DNA of 64,000 nucleotides, from positions 2,046,001 to 2,110,000 of the forward strand of contig NZ_MTJN01000002.1 of NCBI RefSeq assembly GCF_002017865.1, read 5' to 3'. Below are positions 52,182-63,723 of this stretch, one piece after another (position 1 is the stretch's first letter; every line of letters begins with the position of its first letter). Under the pieces are notes generated by a model. That model was given only the letters and a program-made list of their open reading frames with translations, made no database searches and was not told the DNA's origin. The position numbers were made by a program, and so were the translations under genes. This stretch comes from Rhodoferax fermentans (GTDB taxonomy: Bacteria > Pseudomonadota > Gammaproteobacteria > Burkholderiales > Burkholderiaceae_C).

Positions 52182-53117
52182 TTACAAATCCAGCATCAGC
52201 TTGAGGTTCTGCACCGCTGCGCCGCTGGCGCCTTTGCCCAGGTTGTCCAACCGCGCCACCAGCAGCGCGTGGCGGAAGTTATCACTGCTGTCTTGGTTGC
52301 CAAACACCCGCAGCTCCATGGCGTCGCTGCCGTCGAGTGCCACCGCGTCGAGTTTGCTGTCTGAGCCGGCGGGCACCACGCTGACCCATTCGCTGCCCGC
52401 ATAGTGGCTGGCCAGTGCCTCATGCAAGTCGGCGACACTGGGCTGACCGGGCAACAGGTCCAGATGTAACGGAATCTGCACCAGCATGCCCTGTTTGAAG
52501 TTGCCGACCGAGGGCACAAACAGCGGGCGACGTGTCAGACCGGTGTTGGCCAGAATTTCCGGGATGTGTTTGTGTTTGAGGCCCAGCGCGTACAACTCAT
52601 AAGCCGGGGCCTTGCCCTGTTCGTAGGCTTCGATCATGGGGCGACCGCCACCCGAATAACCACTCACCGCAGGCAGGCATAGCGGGAAGTCCGCCGGGAT
52701 CAGCCCGGCATCCACCAGCGGACGGATCAGGGCAATGGCGCCGGTGGCATAACAACCCGGGTTGGCCACGCGCCGCGCCGCCCGGATCGCTTCGCGCTGG
52801 CCAGCACACAGTTCAGCAAAACCGTAGACCCAGCCAGGTGCGGTGCGGTGGGCGGTGGAGGCGTCGATGACCTTAGGGCCTTCTTGGCCTGTAGCCCTTT
52901 CAATATCTGCGATCATTGATACAGATTCAATAGCAGCCTCGTCGTGCAGGCACAGCACCACCAAGTCCACTTCGGCCATCAGCGCACGTTTGGCGGCGGC
53001 GTCCTTGCGCAACTCGGGCGCGATGCTGAGCAGCTCGATGCCGTCCAGATGCTGCAAACGTTCGCGAATCTGCAGTCCGGTGGTGCCGGCCTCGCCGTCG
53101 ATGAAGATTTTGTGCAT
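52182..53117 (-). CDS. argC: N-acetyl-gamma-glutamyl-phosphate reductase, type 2
   Basis: The 311-residue short (type 2) form opens [15 protein letters not shown], with catalytic Cys122 in [13 protein letters not shown] and [16 protein letters not shown]. It reduces N-acetylglutamyl phosphate in arginine synthesis with NADPH. Residues about 62-80 are encoded by an AT-rich stretch (52878-52934) that looks like a degenerate dispersed repeat. Other arg genes are not in the window. Confidence 0.93.
   Translation of the reverse strand: MHKIFIDGEAGTTGLQIRERLQHLDGIELLSIAPELRKDAAAKRALMAEVDLVVLCLHDEAAIESVSMIADIERATGQEGPKVIDASTAHRTAPGWVYGFAELCAGQREAIRAARRVANPGCYATGAIALIRPLVDAGLIPADFPLCLPAVSGYSGGGRPMIEAYEQGKAPAYELYALGLKHKHIPEILANTGLTRRPLFVPSVGNFKQGMLVQIPLHLDLLPGQPSVADLHEALASHYAGSEWVSVVPAGSDSKLDAVALDGSDAMELRVFGNQDSSDNFRHALLVARLDNLGKGASGAAVQNLKLMLDL
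52878..52934. repeat. Degenerate repeat-like segment inside argC
   Basis: TTGGCCTGTAGCCCTTTC matches the left half of the other copies, then the right arm is lost (ATTGATACAGATTCAATAGC). It encodes part of [17 protein letters not shown]. Confidence 0.45.
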
Positions 53118-53269
53118 GGTGAATAAAAACGCCAGGTCTTGTAAGACTGGCTAAAGAATGAATCAATTCAACATGATACAGTCCGCGACGCATCACCCAG
53201 CGTCGGTAAACCGTTGACCACAAACGGCTTTCAGGTGCACTATCAACTTCCGTTCCCGAGAGAGACCTC

Positions 53270-54439
<1,170 letters not shown>

Positions 54440-54457
54440 GACTGAATAGGAAACACC

Positions 54458-55351
54458 ATGTCCATCCTCATCAATAAAGACACCAAGGTCATCACCCAGG
54501 GCATCACCGGCAAGACCGGTCAGTTCCACACCGAAAAGTGCCAGGAATACGCCAATGGCAAACATTGTTTTGCCGCCGGGGTGAACCCGAAAAAGGCCGG
54601 CGAATCCATCTTCGGCATCCCGATTTACGCCTCCGTCAAGGAAGCGGCCCAGGAAACCGGATCCACCGTGTCGGTGATCTACGTGCCGCCCGCAGGCGCC
54701 GCTGCCGCCATCTGGGAGGCTGTGGAAGCCGATCTGGACCTGGCGATCTGTATCACCGAAGGCATTCCGGTGCGTGACATGCTCGAAGTGCGCAACAAGA
54801 TGAAGGCCAAAGAGGCTGCTGGCGGCAAAAAGACTTTGTTGCTTGGCCCCAACTGCCCGGGTCTGATCACGCCCGACGAGATCAAGATCGGCATCATGCC
54901 CGGTCACATCCACCGCAAGGGCCGCATCGGTGTGGTCAGTCGCTCCGGCACACTGACTTATGAAGCGGTGGCGCAGTTGACCGAAATCGGCCTGGGTCAA
55001 TCCAGCGCGGTGGGTATTGGTGGTGACCCGATCAATGGTCTGAAACACATCGACATCATGAAGGCCTTCAACGACGACCCGGACACCGACGCGGTGATCA
55101 TGATCGGCGAAATTGGTGGCCCCGACGAAGCCGAAGCCGCACGCTGGTGCAAGCTCAACATGAAAAAACCGATCGTGGGCTTCATCGCCGGTGTCACCGC
55201 ACCTGCTGGCAAACGCATGGGCCACGCTGGCGCCTTGATCTCAGGTGGTGCCGACACCGCCGAGGCCAAGCTGGCTGTGATGGAAGAGTGTGGCTTCAAG
55301 GTCACACGCAACCCGTCTGAAATGGCCAAATTGCTCAAAGCTTTGCTGTAA
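54458..55351 (+). CDS. sucD: Succinyl-CoA synthetase alpha subunit
   Basis: The 297-residue protein opens [20 protein letters not shown], has the CoA-binding Rossmann part and the phosphohistidine motif [17 protein letters not shown]. It forms the enzyme with SucC. A strong terminator follows at 55398-55434. Confidence 0.97.
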   Translation: MSILINKDTKVITQGITGKTGQFHTEKCQEYANGKHCFAAGVNPKKAGESIFGIPIYASVKEAAQETGSTVSVIYVPPAGAAAAIWEAVEADLDLAICITEGIPVRDMLEVRNKMKAKEAAGGKKTLLLGPNCPGLITPDEIKIGIMPGHIHRKGRIGVVSRSGTLTYEAVAQLTEIGLGQSSAVGIGGDPINGLKHIDIMKAFNDDPDTDAVIMIGEIGGPDEAEAARWCKLNMKKPIVGFIAGVTAPAGKRMGHAGALISGGADTAEAKLAVMEECGFKVTRNPSEMAKLLKALL

Positions 55352-55397
55352 ACCAGTTGCGGGTGCTGGCGACCTGTGGCCGCCGCAACTGCTCGAC

Positions 55398-55434
55398 AAA
55401 GCGTTCAAGCCCGGGTGGTTTGAACGCTTTTTTT
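55398..55434 (+). terminator. Rho-independent terminator after sucCD
   Basis: Stem AAAGCGTTCAA (55398-55408) with TTGAACGCTTT (55420-55430), an 11-base loop, and a T-run to 55434. It is 47 bases after the sucD stop and separates sucCD from the PP2C operon. Confidence 0.92.
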
Positions 55435-55588
55435 ATACCCCCCGGGCCAACACCCGGATGGCCTGCAGGTGTACCGCACATTCAGGGCAAAATGTGACGT
55501 TAGGCCTTCACACTGCCACCATGGTGGTCGTGACGCACATTCAGGAACCGCCAATCAAGGACAGGCTGGACAGGAACATTGACGATTC

Positions 55589-56380
55589 ATGATGCATTAC
55601 AGTTTTCACGCACTGACCGACGCCGGCCTGGTCAGGGCCAATAACGAGGACGCCCTGGCCTTTGACACCGATCTGGGCGTGGCGGTCCTGGCAGACGGCA
55701 TGGGTGGCTACAACGCCGGTGAAGTGGCCAGCAGCATGGCGGTGCAGCTGGTCACCTCCGAGCTGGTGCGCTGGTTATCGGCCGAAGACAGGCACCACAG
55801 CCCGTCGCAGGTGGCCAGGATGCTTGAAACCTGCTTTGACGAGGCCAATATGGCCATTCTGAACGCGGCCAATGCCAACCCACAGTACGCCGGCATGGGG
55901 ACCACACTGGTGGCAGCTGTGTTTCATGGCGGGAAACTGGTTCTGGGACATGTCGGTGACTCGCGTTGTTACCGCCTGCGTGACGGGGTGCTGACCCAGA
56001 TCACCAAAGACCACTCGATGCTGCAGGAACAGGTGGACGCGGGTTACCTGACGCAAGAGCAAGCCGCGTATGCCCCCGGCAAGAACCTGTTGACCCGGGC
56101 GCTCGGTGTGGAGGACGTGGTGCGGGTCGAAATTCACGAACACCCGGTCCAGGATGGCGATCTGTACGTGATGTGCACCGATGGCCTGACCGACATGTTG
56201 ACCGACAAGGACATCCTGTCCAGCCTGAACAACCACAATAACCTGACTTTGGTGGCTACCGAGTTGGTGGCCCGCGCCAACCTCAATGGGGGACGCGACA
56301 ACATTTCGGTCTTGTTGGCGCAGGCTGGCCAGGCGCCGGAAAAATCCGGTTTAATCTCACGCTTGTTCGGCAAGCCCTGA
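55589..56380 (+). CDS. PP2C-type Ser/Thr phosphatase (Stp1-like)
   Basis: The 263-residue PPM-family protein has the metal-binding acidic motifs: TDAGLVRANNEDAL, VAVLADGMGGYNAGEVAS, GHVGDSRCYRL, TDGLTD and GGRDNISV. It removes phosphate from Ser or Thr. It is first in a group with an FHA protein and a GAF-GspE ATPase; a cognate Ser/Thr kinase is not in the window. Confidence 0.93.
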   Translation: MMHYSFHALTDAGLVRANNEDALAFDTDLGVAVLADGMGGYNAGEVASSMAVQLVTSELVRWLSAEDRHHSPSQVARMLETCFDEANMAILNAANANPQYAGMGTTLVAAVFHGGKLVLGHVGDSRCYRLRDGVLTQITKDHSMLQEQVDAGYLTQEQAAYAPGKNLLTRALGVEDVVRVEIHEHPVQDGDLYVMCTDGLTDMLTDKDILSSLNNHNNLTLVATELVARANLNGGRDNISVLLAQAGQAPEKSGLISRLFGKP

Positions 56381-56438
56381 TACAGAAGGGTGCTGTGCCC
56401 GGTTCAAACCCATATACTGCGTTGTACAGGAGAGAATC

Positions 56439-57074
56439 ATGTCCCACATAACGGTGATGATGGACGGCGTCGTCCACAGTGAAGTCACTCTGACGAAGGA
56501 CCGGACAAGCATTGGGCGCAGGCCGTACAACGACGTCGTGATTGAGAACCTGACCGTCAGCGGCGAACACGCGGTGCTGATCAAAACCGGCGATCAGGTG
56601 GCGGTCGAAGACCTGCACAGCACCAACGGCACCTACATCAACGGCAAGGCCGTCAAGCGGCAAGTCCTGCAGCACGGTGATGTCATGGAAATGGGCAAAT
56701 ACAAGATCCGGTTTGACGCTGCAGGGGCTGACGACGCCTATGAGCGCACCATGATGCACAGGCCACAGGCGCCTGCGCCGATGCCTGTTGCCCCCACGGC
56801 TGCGGTTCCAGAGCTCAAAGGTGCCATCAAGGTGCTGACCGGTGCCGCTGCGGGGCGCGAGATGGCCCTGACCAAAGTGGTCACCACGGTCGGCAAACCC
56901 GGGGTCTCGGTCGCCGCCATCACCCAACGCCGTCACAACTACTTTGTGCACCACGTCGAAGGTCAAGACCGCCTGACCCTCAATGGCAACACCGTGGGTG
57001 AGGAGCCGATTGTGCTCAAACATGGTGACCGGATCTTGCTGGCGGGCACAGAAATGCAATTCCTCCAGAGCTGA
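56439..57074 (+). CDS. FHA-domain protein
   Basis: The 211-residue protein has an N-terminal FHA domain (TSIGRRPYNDVVI, VSGEHAVL, DLHSTNGTYING), a linker with YERTMMHRPQAPAP, and a C-terminal second FHA-like domain without the STNG motif. FHA domains bind phosphothreonine. The linker threonine could be a docking phosphosite. It stands between the phosphatase and the ATPase on one strand. CAGGAGAGAATC is a ribosome-binding site. Confidence 0.9.
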   Translation: MSHITVMMDGVVHSEVTLTKDRTSIGRRPYNDVVIENLTVSGEHAVLIKTGDQVAVEDLHSTNGTYINGKAVKRQVLQHGDVMEMGKYKIRFDAAGADDAYERTMMHRPQAPAPMPVAPTAAVPELKGAIKVLTGAAAGREMALTKVVTTVGKPGVSVAAITQRRHNYFVHHVEGQDRLTLNGNTVGEEPIVLKHGDRILLAGTEMQFLQS

Positions 57075-57151
57075 CCCATGGGACGACTGGCCCGCTACCC
57101 GGGTTGGTTACCGTCCCAGGAACCCCCGGCTCCGTTTGAGATCACACCGCC

Positions 57152-59527
57152 ATGAACACCGGCCTCAAAATCCACCACGTTGACCGCAGTGGCATGACGT
57201 TTGAAGCACTTTTTTACAAGCAGCTTCAGCATGTGACAGCCCGTATCCACGAGACCGACAACATCGAGCAGATCATGCTCGAAGCCAGCCAGGACATCTG
57301 CAAGCTGTTTGATGCCGACCGTTTGACCCTGTATGTGGTCAACGAGGACAACACCGCCATCATCTCCAAGGTCAAGACCGGGCTCAACAGCAGCCGCGAC
57401 CTGAAACTGCCGATCTCCCCGCAGAGCATTGCCGGCTATGTGGCCTACAGCCACATGCTGGTCAACCTGCCCGATGTGTATGACGATGAGTCGCTCAAGA
57501 CCATCCACCCCGCTTTGTCATTTTTGAAAGAGGTGGACAAACGCTCTGGCTACCGCACCCGGCAGATGATGGTGGCGCCGATTCTGGAGGGTGAGGCCCT
57601 CTACGGCGTCCTGCAAGTCATCAATAACAAGAGCAACAAACCCTTTGGTGATCTGGAGATTGAGGGTATTTCGCAGTTGTGCAAAACCCTGGCCACAGCG
57701 ATCCGCCACCGCATCCATGGCACCGAGGAAGGTGTGCGGCGCATGGTGACCAAATACGACGGGCTGGTCTCTGACGGTGTGATGACCGCCAGTGAGCTGC
57801 AGCAATGCCTGCAGGACGCGCGCGCGCAGGGGCTCACGGCGGAAAGCCTGCTGTTGAGCCAGTACCAGGTACGCGCCGCGCAGATCGGGCCGTCGCTGGC
57901 CAAGTTTTTTGGTGTGCCTTATGAACCCTGGACCGAAGGGCGCATCCGTGCAGAGGCCTTGCACGGCGCCCTCAAGCGCGAGTTCATTGAAGAACAGGGC
58001 TGGATTCCGCTGGAGGACTCACCCGACGGGTTGGTCATCATGTGCCTGGACCCGGAGGCGGTGCGCAGTTCACGCATCGTGCAGCAGGTGTTTCCGCGGT
58101 TCACCAGTTTCTCGTACCGGGTCACCACCCACACCGAGTTTCGCGACACCCTGGGACAGATTTTTGGCATCGAGGTCACCGGCGGCAGCATCAGCGAGAT
58201 GTTGGCCGACATGGACAGTGGCCCGATGGATGACGAGGGTGGCCTCAGCGACGCGCTGGAATCGGCCGCGGCCGACAACGAATTGGTCAAGTTTGTCAAC
58301 AAGGTGATCATCGACGCGCACCACCAGGGGGCCTCGGACATCCACATCGAGCCGATGCCGGGCAAGTTCAAGACCGGTATCCGCTTTCGCATTGATGGCT
58401 CGCTGCAGCCCTACATCGAGGTGCCGGCGCATTTCCGCCAGGCCATGGTCACCCGCCTGAAAATCATGTGTGACCTTGACATCTCCGAGCGCCGCAAGCC
58501 GCAAGACGGCAAGATCAAGTTCAAGAAGTACGGCCCACTCGACATCGAACTGCGGGTGGCCACCATCCCCTCAGCCGGTGGGGTGGAAGACGTGGTGATG
58601 CGGATTCTGGCAGCCGGTGAACCAATTCCGCTGGACAAGCTCGGCCTGACCAGCCACAACATGGCGCGCGTGATCCAGACGATTGAGAAGCCCTACGGCC
58701 TGTTTTATGTGTGTGGCCCCACCGGTTCGGGCAAAACCACCACCTTGCACTCGATCCTGAAACACCTGAACAAACCCGACACCAAGATCTGGACCGCCGA
58801 GGACCCGGTCGAAATCACCCAGAAAGGCTTGCGCCAGGTGCAGATCAACCGCAAGGCCGGCATCGACTTTGCGCTGATCATGCGGGCATTTTTGCGGGCC
58901 GACCCCGACATCATCATGGTCGGTGAGTCGCGCGACAAGGAAACTGTGGCCATGGGGGTGGAGGCCTCACTCACCGGGCACCTGGTGTTTTCCACCCTGC
59001 ACACCAACTCGGCACCCGAGTCCATCACCCGGCTGCTGGACATGGGCATGGACCCGTTCAACTTTGCCGATGCGCTCTTGGGCATCCTGGCGCAGCGGCT
59101 GGCCAAAAAGCTGTGTATCTGCAAGGAAAGTTATGTGCCCGACGCCGAGGAGCTGCGCCTGTTTGCCATGGAGTACGCCGAGGAATTGCGCCACTCGGCC
59201 GCCTGGTCCAACGATTACGAGGGCGCGCTGACCCGGCTGATCGACGGTTGGAAGCAGTTGTACGCCGACAACGGCCAGCTGCACTTTTACCGCCATGTGG
59301 GCTGTGACAAGTGCAACCAGACCGGCTACAAAGGCCGCGTCGGTTTACATGAGTTGCTGATTGCCGACGACGGCATCAAGAAACAAATCCAGGAACGCGC
59401 CCGCGTCGCCGAGGTGTTTGCCACGGCGGTGGAAGGTGGCATGCGCACCCTGAAAATGGACGGCATGGAAAAAGTCATGATGGGCCTGACCGACCTCAAG
59501 ATGGTGCGCTCGGTCTGTATCAAATAA
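57152..59527 (+). CDS. GAF-domain GspE/PilB-type secretion ATPase
   Basis: The 791-residue protein is an unusual fusion: GAF domain (about residues 20-185), MshEN/T2SSE_N-like domain (about 205-335), then a type II secretion/type IV pilus ATPase with Walker A GPTGSGKTTT (522-531), Asp box, Walker B LRADPDIIMVGESRD, and a C-terminal zinc part (LCICKES, CDKCNQTGYKGR; the first pair has CxC rather than CxxC). The GAF domain could sense a small ligand and control the motor. It lies last in the PP2C-FHA group. No other pilus or secretion gene is adjacent. Confidence 0.92.
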   Translation: MNTGLKIHHVDRSGMTFEALFYKQLQHVTARIHETDNIEQIMLEASQDICKLFDADRLTLYVVNEDNTAIISKVKTGLNSSRDLKLPISPQSIAGYVAYSHMLVNLPDVYDDESLKTIHPALSFLKEVDKRSGYRTRQMMVAPILEGEALYGVLQVINNKSNKPFGDLEIEGISQLCKTLATAIRHRIHGTEEGVRRMVTKYDGLVSDGVMTASELQQCLQDARAQGLTAESLLLSQYQVRAAQIGPSLAKFFGVPYEPWTEGRIRAEALHGALKREFIEEQGWIPLEDSPDGLVIMCLDPEAVRSSRIVQQVFPRFTSFSYRVTTHTEFRDTLGQIFGIEVTGGSISEMLADMDSGPMDDEGGLSDALESAAADNELVKFVNKVIIDAHHQGASDIHIEPMPGKFKTGIRFRIDGSLQPYIEVPAHFRQAMVTRLKIMCDLDISERRKPQDGKIKFKKYGPLDIELRVATIPSAGGVEDVVMRILAAGEPIPLDKLGLTSHNMARVIQTIEKPYGLFYVCGPTGSGKTTTLHSILKHLNKPDTKIWTAEDPVEITQKGLRQVQINRKAGIDFALIMRAFLRADPDIIMVGESRDKETVAMGVEASLTGHLVFSTLHTNSAPESITRLLDMGMDPFNFADALLGILAQRLAKKLCICKESYVPDAEELRLFAMEYAEELRHSAAWSNDYEGALTRLIDGWKQLYADNGQLHFYRHVGCDKCNQTGYKGRVGLHELLIADDGIKKQIQERARVAEVFATAVEGGMRTLKMDGMEKVMMGLTDLKMVRSVCIK

Positions 59528-59598
59528 GCTCCATGCACCGCTGGCTTGGGTGCAGTGGGCAGATGCCCGGCCTGTTGATCTTCCTGTGTCTATATGGG

Positions 59599-59650
59599 AA
59601 ATTGGCCGCCAGCCCTTATACGAAAAGGGCTAACAGCTATTCTTTTTGAT
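59599..59650. repeat. Dispersed hairpin repeat (copy 9)
   Basis: AATTGGCCGCCAGCCCTTAT, then ACGAAAAGGGCTAACAGCTA and TTCTTTTTGAT. Arms AGCCCTT (59611-59617) and AAGGGCT (59625-59631). It lies in the convergent gap after the GspE-like gene and may end its transcript. Confidence 0.8.
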
Positions 59651-59655
59651 AAGCA

Positions 59656-61776
59656 TCACAGATTGTTGGCAAACAGGCGGCGCATCACGCGGTCTTTGAA
59701 GCTGTGCACCTCGTCGAGCCCCAGGCGCGCCAGATAAGCGGGTGGCGCCTCTTTGCCCTCCCACAGGCTTTTGACCGCCATCGTGACCAGTTCCGCCGGG
59801 TGGTGGCTGGCGTGTTTCATCTTCTTCAAAGCCCGCACCATGTGCAGTTCGTCTTCGGTCAGGTCGGTGCCAAAGGGGAAGTCGGGCAACAGCCCGGCCT
59901 CAGACCAGGGTTTGATCTTGGCGGCGATCACCTCGGGCAGGTTGTGGCGGTAACACTCGGGGATTTCGTAATCGGCTTCGAGTTTGCCGTGGGCCTTGGC
60001 TTGTTTGACCAGCTCGTCCTGGAAGCGTGAGTCGGCAATCGCAATCAGGCGTTTGACCACCTCGCCGTCCGACTGCCCGCGCAACTCGGCGATGCCGTAT
60101 TCGGTGATCACCACATCACGCAAATGCCGCGGAATGGTGACGCTGCCGTAGTTCCAGACGATGCTGCTTTTGAGGCCATGTTTATTGTCATGGGTGGCGC
60201 GCAACATCATGATCAGGCGCGCGTCCGCCAGCGCGTGGGACATCGCGACAAAGTTGTATTGGCCACCCACCCCACTGACCACCTGACCCGACTCCAGCGT
60301 GTCGCTGGCCGCCGCCCCCAGCAGGGTCACCACCATGGTGGTGTTCATGAAACTGGCCTTGCGCCGCTGGGCACGTTTGAGCGCATCGTTGCCATAGAGC
60401 TGGTTGATGAAGTCGATGCGTGTCATGTCGATCTTGGCCAGATCCTGCGGCGCCATGGTGCGCAGGCGCTCGTAGAAGTCGCGCGGCCCCAGGAAAAACC
60501 CGCCGGTCATGTACATCCCATGGAGCAGGTGGGTGCCCAACATGTGCTGGCTCACCAGTGCAAAGCTGGACGGCTCGCGGATCTGGTTGCTGCACTGGTG
60601 GCTGCCACAGCGCAGTTGCTGGCCATGCAGCACCACCTCGGCACGCAGGATGCCATAGTGTTTGAGGAAGTCCAGGTCCTCCTCGGAGAGTGGGGAGCGG
60701 ATGCGCCCGGCATCCAGCAAGGCCTGCAGCATGTGAGGCGTGACGCAGTTGTCCGGGATCTCACCGCTGTTGAGCAGCTGTTGCAACACCGCATCGTCAT
60801 ACACCTCGCGGCGAATGATGCCGGCCTCGATCAGGCGCAAAAAGGCGTTGACCAGCATCTCCGAGCAGCCATACAGCCCGATGTCAAAACGCCCAAGCTC
60901 CCGTCCGGCCAGCCCGCCCGGGCAGATCGACGCCAGAATGCGCCGGTACTCCGGCCCATGGCGGTCCCGCACGATCAGCGATTGGCCAATCGCATCCCCG
61001 AGTGAACCAATGCCAATCTGCAAGGTGCCACCGTCTTGCACCAGACTCGATGCATGTAAACCAATGGCGTAGTCGGCGGGGCTGACCTTGTTGTTGGGCG
61101 GCGCAAACACATCATGGGTGCCCGCCGGGTCGGTCACCACCACATCAAAAAAATCGGGGCTGATCTCGGCGCCATTGGGCATGAAGGGCGTCTTGTGGTT
61201 GATGACACCGACCGTGATGACCGGTTGTCCGCTGGCGCGCACACTCTCAACCACCGCCTGGGTGATATCGGGGTTGCTTGAGAGGCTCAGGCGCAGACTT
61301 TCCCCCTCGCCCTTGGCAGCTACCGCTTGCGCCACCACATTCATGCCTTGCACCGCCATGTCACGCGCAGCAAAGGTGTAGTTGGTGGAAATATGGCCCA
61401 TCTGCGCGGCGACGTTGCCAAGGTAGTCGCCGGTTTTCATGAAAAATTCCTGCACCTCGATGTTGGGGGGCAGCTGGTTGGCGCGCAGGTCCTTGACGTA
61501 GTCCAGGTCCGGGTAGTCACCAAACACCCGTTCGACCAGGGGTTGCAGAAAGTTCTTCTCCAGCTCACTGTGGCCGACCGGTTTCTCCAGTGACAAGGCG
61601 GTGATGATGCGCAACTGGCGCGCCGGGCTGGCCTTGATGCGCTGGTACAGCGCATTGACCAGCGGGTTGGGTTTGCCCACACCCAGCGGAATACCCAGCA
61701 CAATCGGCCCGGCAACGGCGTCCAGAATATGGTCCACACAGGCGTCCATCGACGCAACAAACAGGGGGGCGGTCAT
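59656..61776 (-). CDS. Acetyl-CoA hydrolase/transferase family protein
   Basis: About 706 residues. An N-terminal acetyl-CoA hydrolase/transferase half with DPAGTHDVFAPPNNKVSP and GIGSLGDAIGQS, then a C-terminal part with GVGGQYNFVAMSHAL and VVITEYGIAELRG, the AcetylCoA_hyd_C signature. It is longer than the usual 430-500-residue members because of an inserted middle region with CGSHQCSNQI. It either hydrolyses acyl-CoA or transfers CoA to an acid. CTAGGAGACATTTG precedes the ATG at 61776. Confidence 0.87.
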   Translation of the reverse strand: MTAPLFVASMDACVDHILDAVAGPIVLGIPLGVGKPNPLVNALYQRIKASPARQLRIITALSLEKPVGHSELEKNFLQPLVERVFGDYPDLDYVKDLRANQLPPNIEVQEFFMKTGDYLGNVAAQMGHISTNYTFAARDMAVQGMNVVAQAVAAKGEGESLRLSLSSNPDITQAVVESVRASGQPVITVGVINHKTPFMPNGAEISPDFFDVVVTDPAGTHDVFAPPNNKVSPADYAIGLHASSLVQDGGTLQIGIGSLGDAIGQSLIVRDRHGPEYRRILASICPGGLAGRELGRFDIGLYGCSEMLVNAFLRLIEAGIIRREVYDDAVLQQLLNSGEIPDNCVTPHMLQALLDAGRIRSPLSEEDLDFLKHYGILRAEVVLHGQQLRCGSHQCSNQIREPSSFALVSQHMLGTHLLHGMYMTGGFFLGPRDFYERLRTMAPQDLAKIDMTRIDFINQLYGNDALKRAQRRKASFMNTTMVVTLLGAAASDTLESGQVVSGVGGQYNFVAMSHALADARLIMMLRATHDNKHGLKSSIVWNYGSVTIPRHLRDVVITEYGIAELRGQSDGEVVKRLIAIADSRFQDELVKQAKAHGKLEADYEIPECYRHNLPEVIAAKIKPWSEAGLLPDFPFGTDLTEDELHMVRALKKMKHASHHPAELVTMAVKSLWEGKEAPPAYLARLGLDEVHSFKDRVMRRLFANNL

Positions 61777-61920
61777 CAAATGTCTCCTAGGCCTTAGGCG
61801 CAAATGGTTTTTATGTGGCTTGAATTTTCGCGCCTTGAGCCACAATTGCACAGACAAAATTGCGAATCTGAGGGCCTCACTCTACAGAAGGGCCATGTCA
61901 GTTGACAGGACAAATCAACC

Positions 61921-62766
61921 ATGAATAACCACCATAGCTGCTACTTTTGCGCGCAGCGGCGATTGCTGCTGCAAGGTGCCGCCCTGACACTGGCTGTGCC
62001 GGGCGCAGGGCTGCAGCAGGCGTTGGCCGAAGGGGTGGATGTGGGCCGCAACTCGGTGTTCACCAAGCTGGTGCCTGCCGAAACCATCGAAAAATCGGCC
62101 GCCCAGCAGTACGCGCAGATGCTGCAACAGGCCGCCGCGCAGAATGCTCTGGCGGGCAAGGACAACCCCCAGCTGCGCCGCCTGCGCAGCATGGCCCAGA
62201 AGATCATCCCCCACGCGCTGGGCTGGAACCCGCGCGCTGCCAACTGGCGCTGGGAGGTCAACCTGATTGGCAGCAAACAAATCAACGCGTTTTGTATGCC
62301 AGGCGGCAAGATCGCGTTCTACACCGGCATCCTGGACCAGCTCAAACTCACGGACGACGAGGCGGCCATGGTCATGGGTCATGAAATCGCCCATGCGCTG
62401 CGTGAACACGCGCGTGAACGCATGGGCAAAAACGCCGCCACTGGCATTGGTGCCACCTTGCTCAGCCAGGTTCTGGGCCTGGGCGAACTCGGGCAGACGG
62501 TGACCAACTACGGCGCCCAGCTGCTCACACTGCAGTTCAGCCGCAGCGACGAGTCCGAGGCCGATCTGGTCGGCATGGAGCTGGCAGCCCGCTCTGGTTT
62601 TGACCCGCGCGCCGGTGTCAGCCTGTGGCAAAAAATGGCCGTGGCCAACAAGGGTGCACCACCCCAATGGTTGTCGACCCACCCGGCGGGTACAACCCGC
62701 ATCGCCGACATCGAAGCCAATCTGCCCAAGGTCTTGCCGCTGTATTCACGCGCCCGGGCGGGCTGA
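61921..62766 (+). CDS. M48 family zinc metallopeptidase
   Basis: The 281-residue protein has a twin-arginine-like N-terminus (AQRRLLLQGAALTLAVPG), catalytic HEIAH (His154, Glu155, His158), and third ligand region DESEADLVGMELAARSGFDP, the Oma1/BepA-like M48 fold. It should be a periplasmic protease. The C-terminal part has STHPAGTTRIADIE. It is divergent from the acetyl-CoA hydrolase gene. Confidence 0.9.
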   Translation: MNNHHSCYFCAQRRLLLQGAALTLAVPGAGLQQALAEGVDVGRNSVFTKLVPAETIEKSAAQQYAQMLQQAAAQNALAGKDNPQLRRLRSMAQKIIPHALGWNPRAANWRWEVNLIGSKQINAFCMPGGKIAFYTGILDQLKLTDDEAAMVMGHEIAHALREHARERMGKNAATGIGATLLSQVLGLGELGQTVTNYGAQLLTLQFSRSDESEADLVGMELAARSGFDPRAGVSLWQKMAVANKGAPPQWLSTHPAGTTRIADIEANLPKVLPLYSRARAG

Positions 62767-62784
62767 CACCCAGCGCAGCTTTGT

Positions 62785-63723
62785 TCAACCGGCCTTGAGC
62801 GTCAACGCCAGCTCGTACAAGGCGTTGCGCGGCTCGCCGGTGATCTCGGCGGCCAGTTTCACGGCGGTTTTCAGCGGCAGTTCAGCCAGCAGCAGCTGCA
62901 GCACACGGGTGTCCGGCCCGGCGCTGGCCGTCGCGGCTGCCGGATGCAAGACCAGCGCAAATTCACCCCGTGTTCGGTTGGCATCGGCACTGAGCCAGCC
63001 CGGGAACTGGCTGGCCGGCAACGTGGCAATTTCTTCAAACTGTTTGGTCAACTCCCTCCCCACGGTCAGTGGCCGCTCACCGAGCACGGCCAGCGCACTG
63101 GCCAGGGCCTCGATGCGGTGGGGTGCCTCCAGCAGCACCACCGCACGTGATTCCGCCGACAGCGCCAGCACAGCCGCAGAGCGCTCCGTGGCTTTGGCGG
63201 GCAAAAAACCGGCGAACACAAAACCGCTGTGCCCGCTGCTGTCAGCCAGCACACCGGCCGCACTCAACAGCGTGATCACACTGCTGGCGCCGGGCAGCGG
63301 CACCACACAGAGACCCGCCTCGCGCACCCCGGCCACCAGCCGGGCGCCAGGGTCACTGATGGCGGGCGTGCCGGCGTCGCTGACATAGGCCACCCGCTGG
63401 CCTTGCTGCAGCCGCTCCAGCACCGTTTGCACCGCTTGCGCCTCGTTGTGCTGGTGCACCGCCAGCAACTGTGCTGGCGTTTTGTCGATGCCATAGGCGC
63501 GCAGCAGCGCCTGGGTGTGGCGCGTGTCCTCACAGGCCACCACGTCGGCCAGTTGCAGAAGGTGCAAGGCGCGCAAGGTGATGTCGGCCAGGTTGCCTAT
63601 CGGTGTGGCCACCACATACAAGGCGCCAGGCAGATAATTCTGGCCAGCGGCGGCGTCACGCGCGGCCTGCAGGGCGTTGACAAAGCTGCTGCTTAGCCGG
63701 GACAAGGGGGGAGAATTCAACAT
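62785..63723 (-). CDS. rsmI: 16S rRNA 2'-O-ribose C1402 methyltransferase
   Basis: About 312 residues. The SAM-binding core has [49 protein letters not shown] and [18 protein letters not shown], all RsmI hallmarks. The ATG at 63723 overlaps the divergent yraN ATG by two bases (CATG). A longer frame upstream is antisense to yraN and not supported. Confidence 0.95.
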   Translation of the reverse strand: MLNSPPLSRLSSSFVNALQAARDAAAGQNYLPGALYVVATPIGNLADITLRALHLLQLADVVACEDTRHTQALLRAYGIDKTPAQLLAVHQHNEAQAVQTVLERLQQGQRVAYVSDAGTPAISDPGARLVAGVREAGLCVVPLPGASSVITLLSAAGVLADSSGHSGFVFAGFLPAKATERSAAVLALSAESRAVVLLEAPHRIEALASALAVLGERPLTVGRELTKQFEEIATLPASQFPGWLSADANRTRGEFALVLHPAAATASAGPDTRVLQLLLAELPLKTAVKLAAEITGEPRNALYELALTLKAG

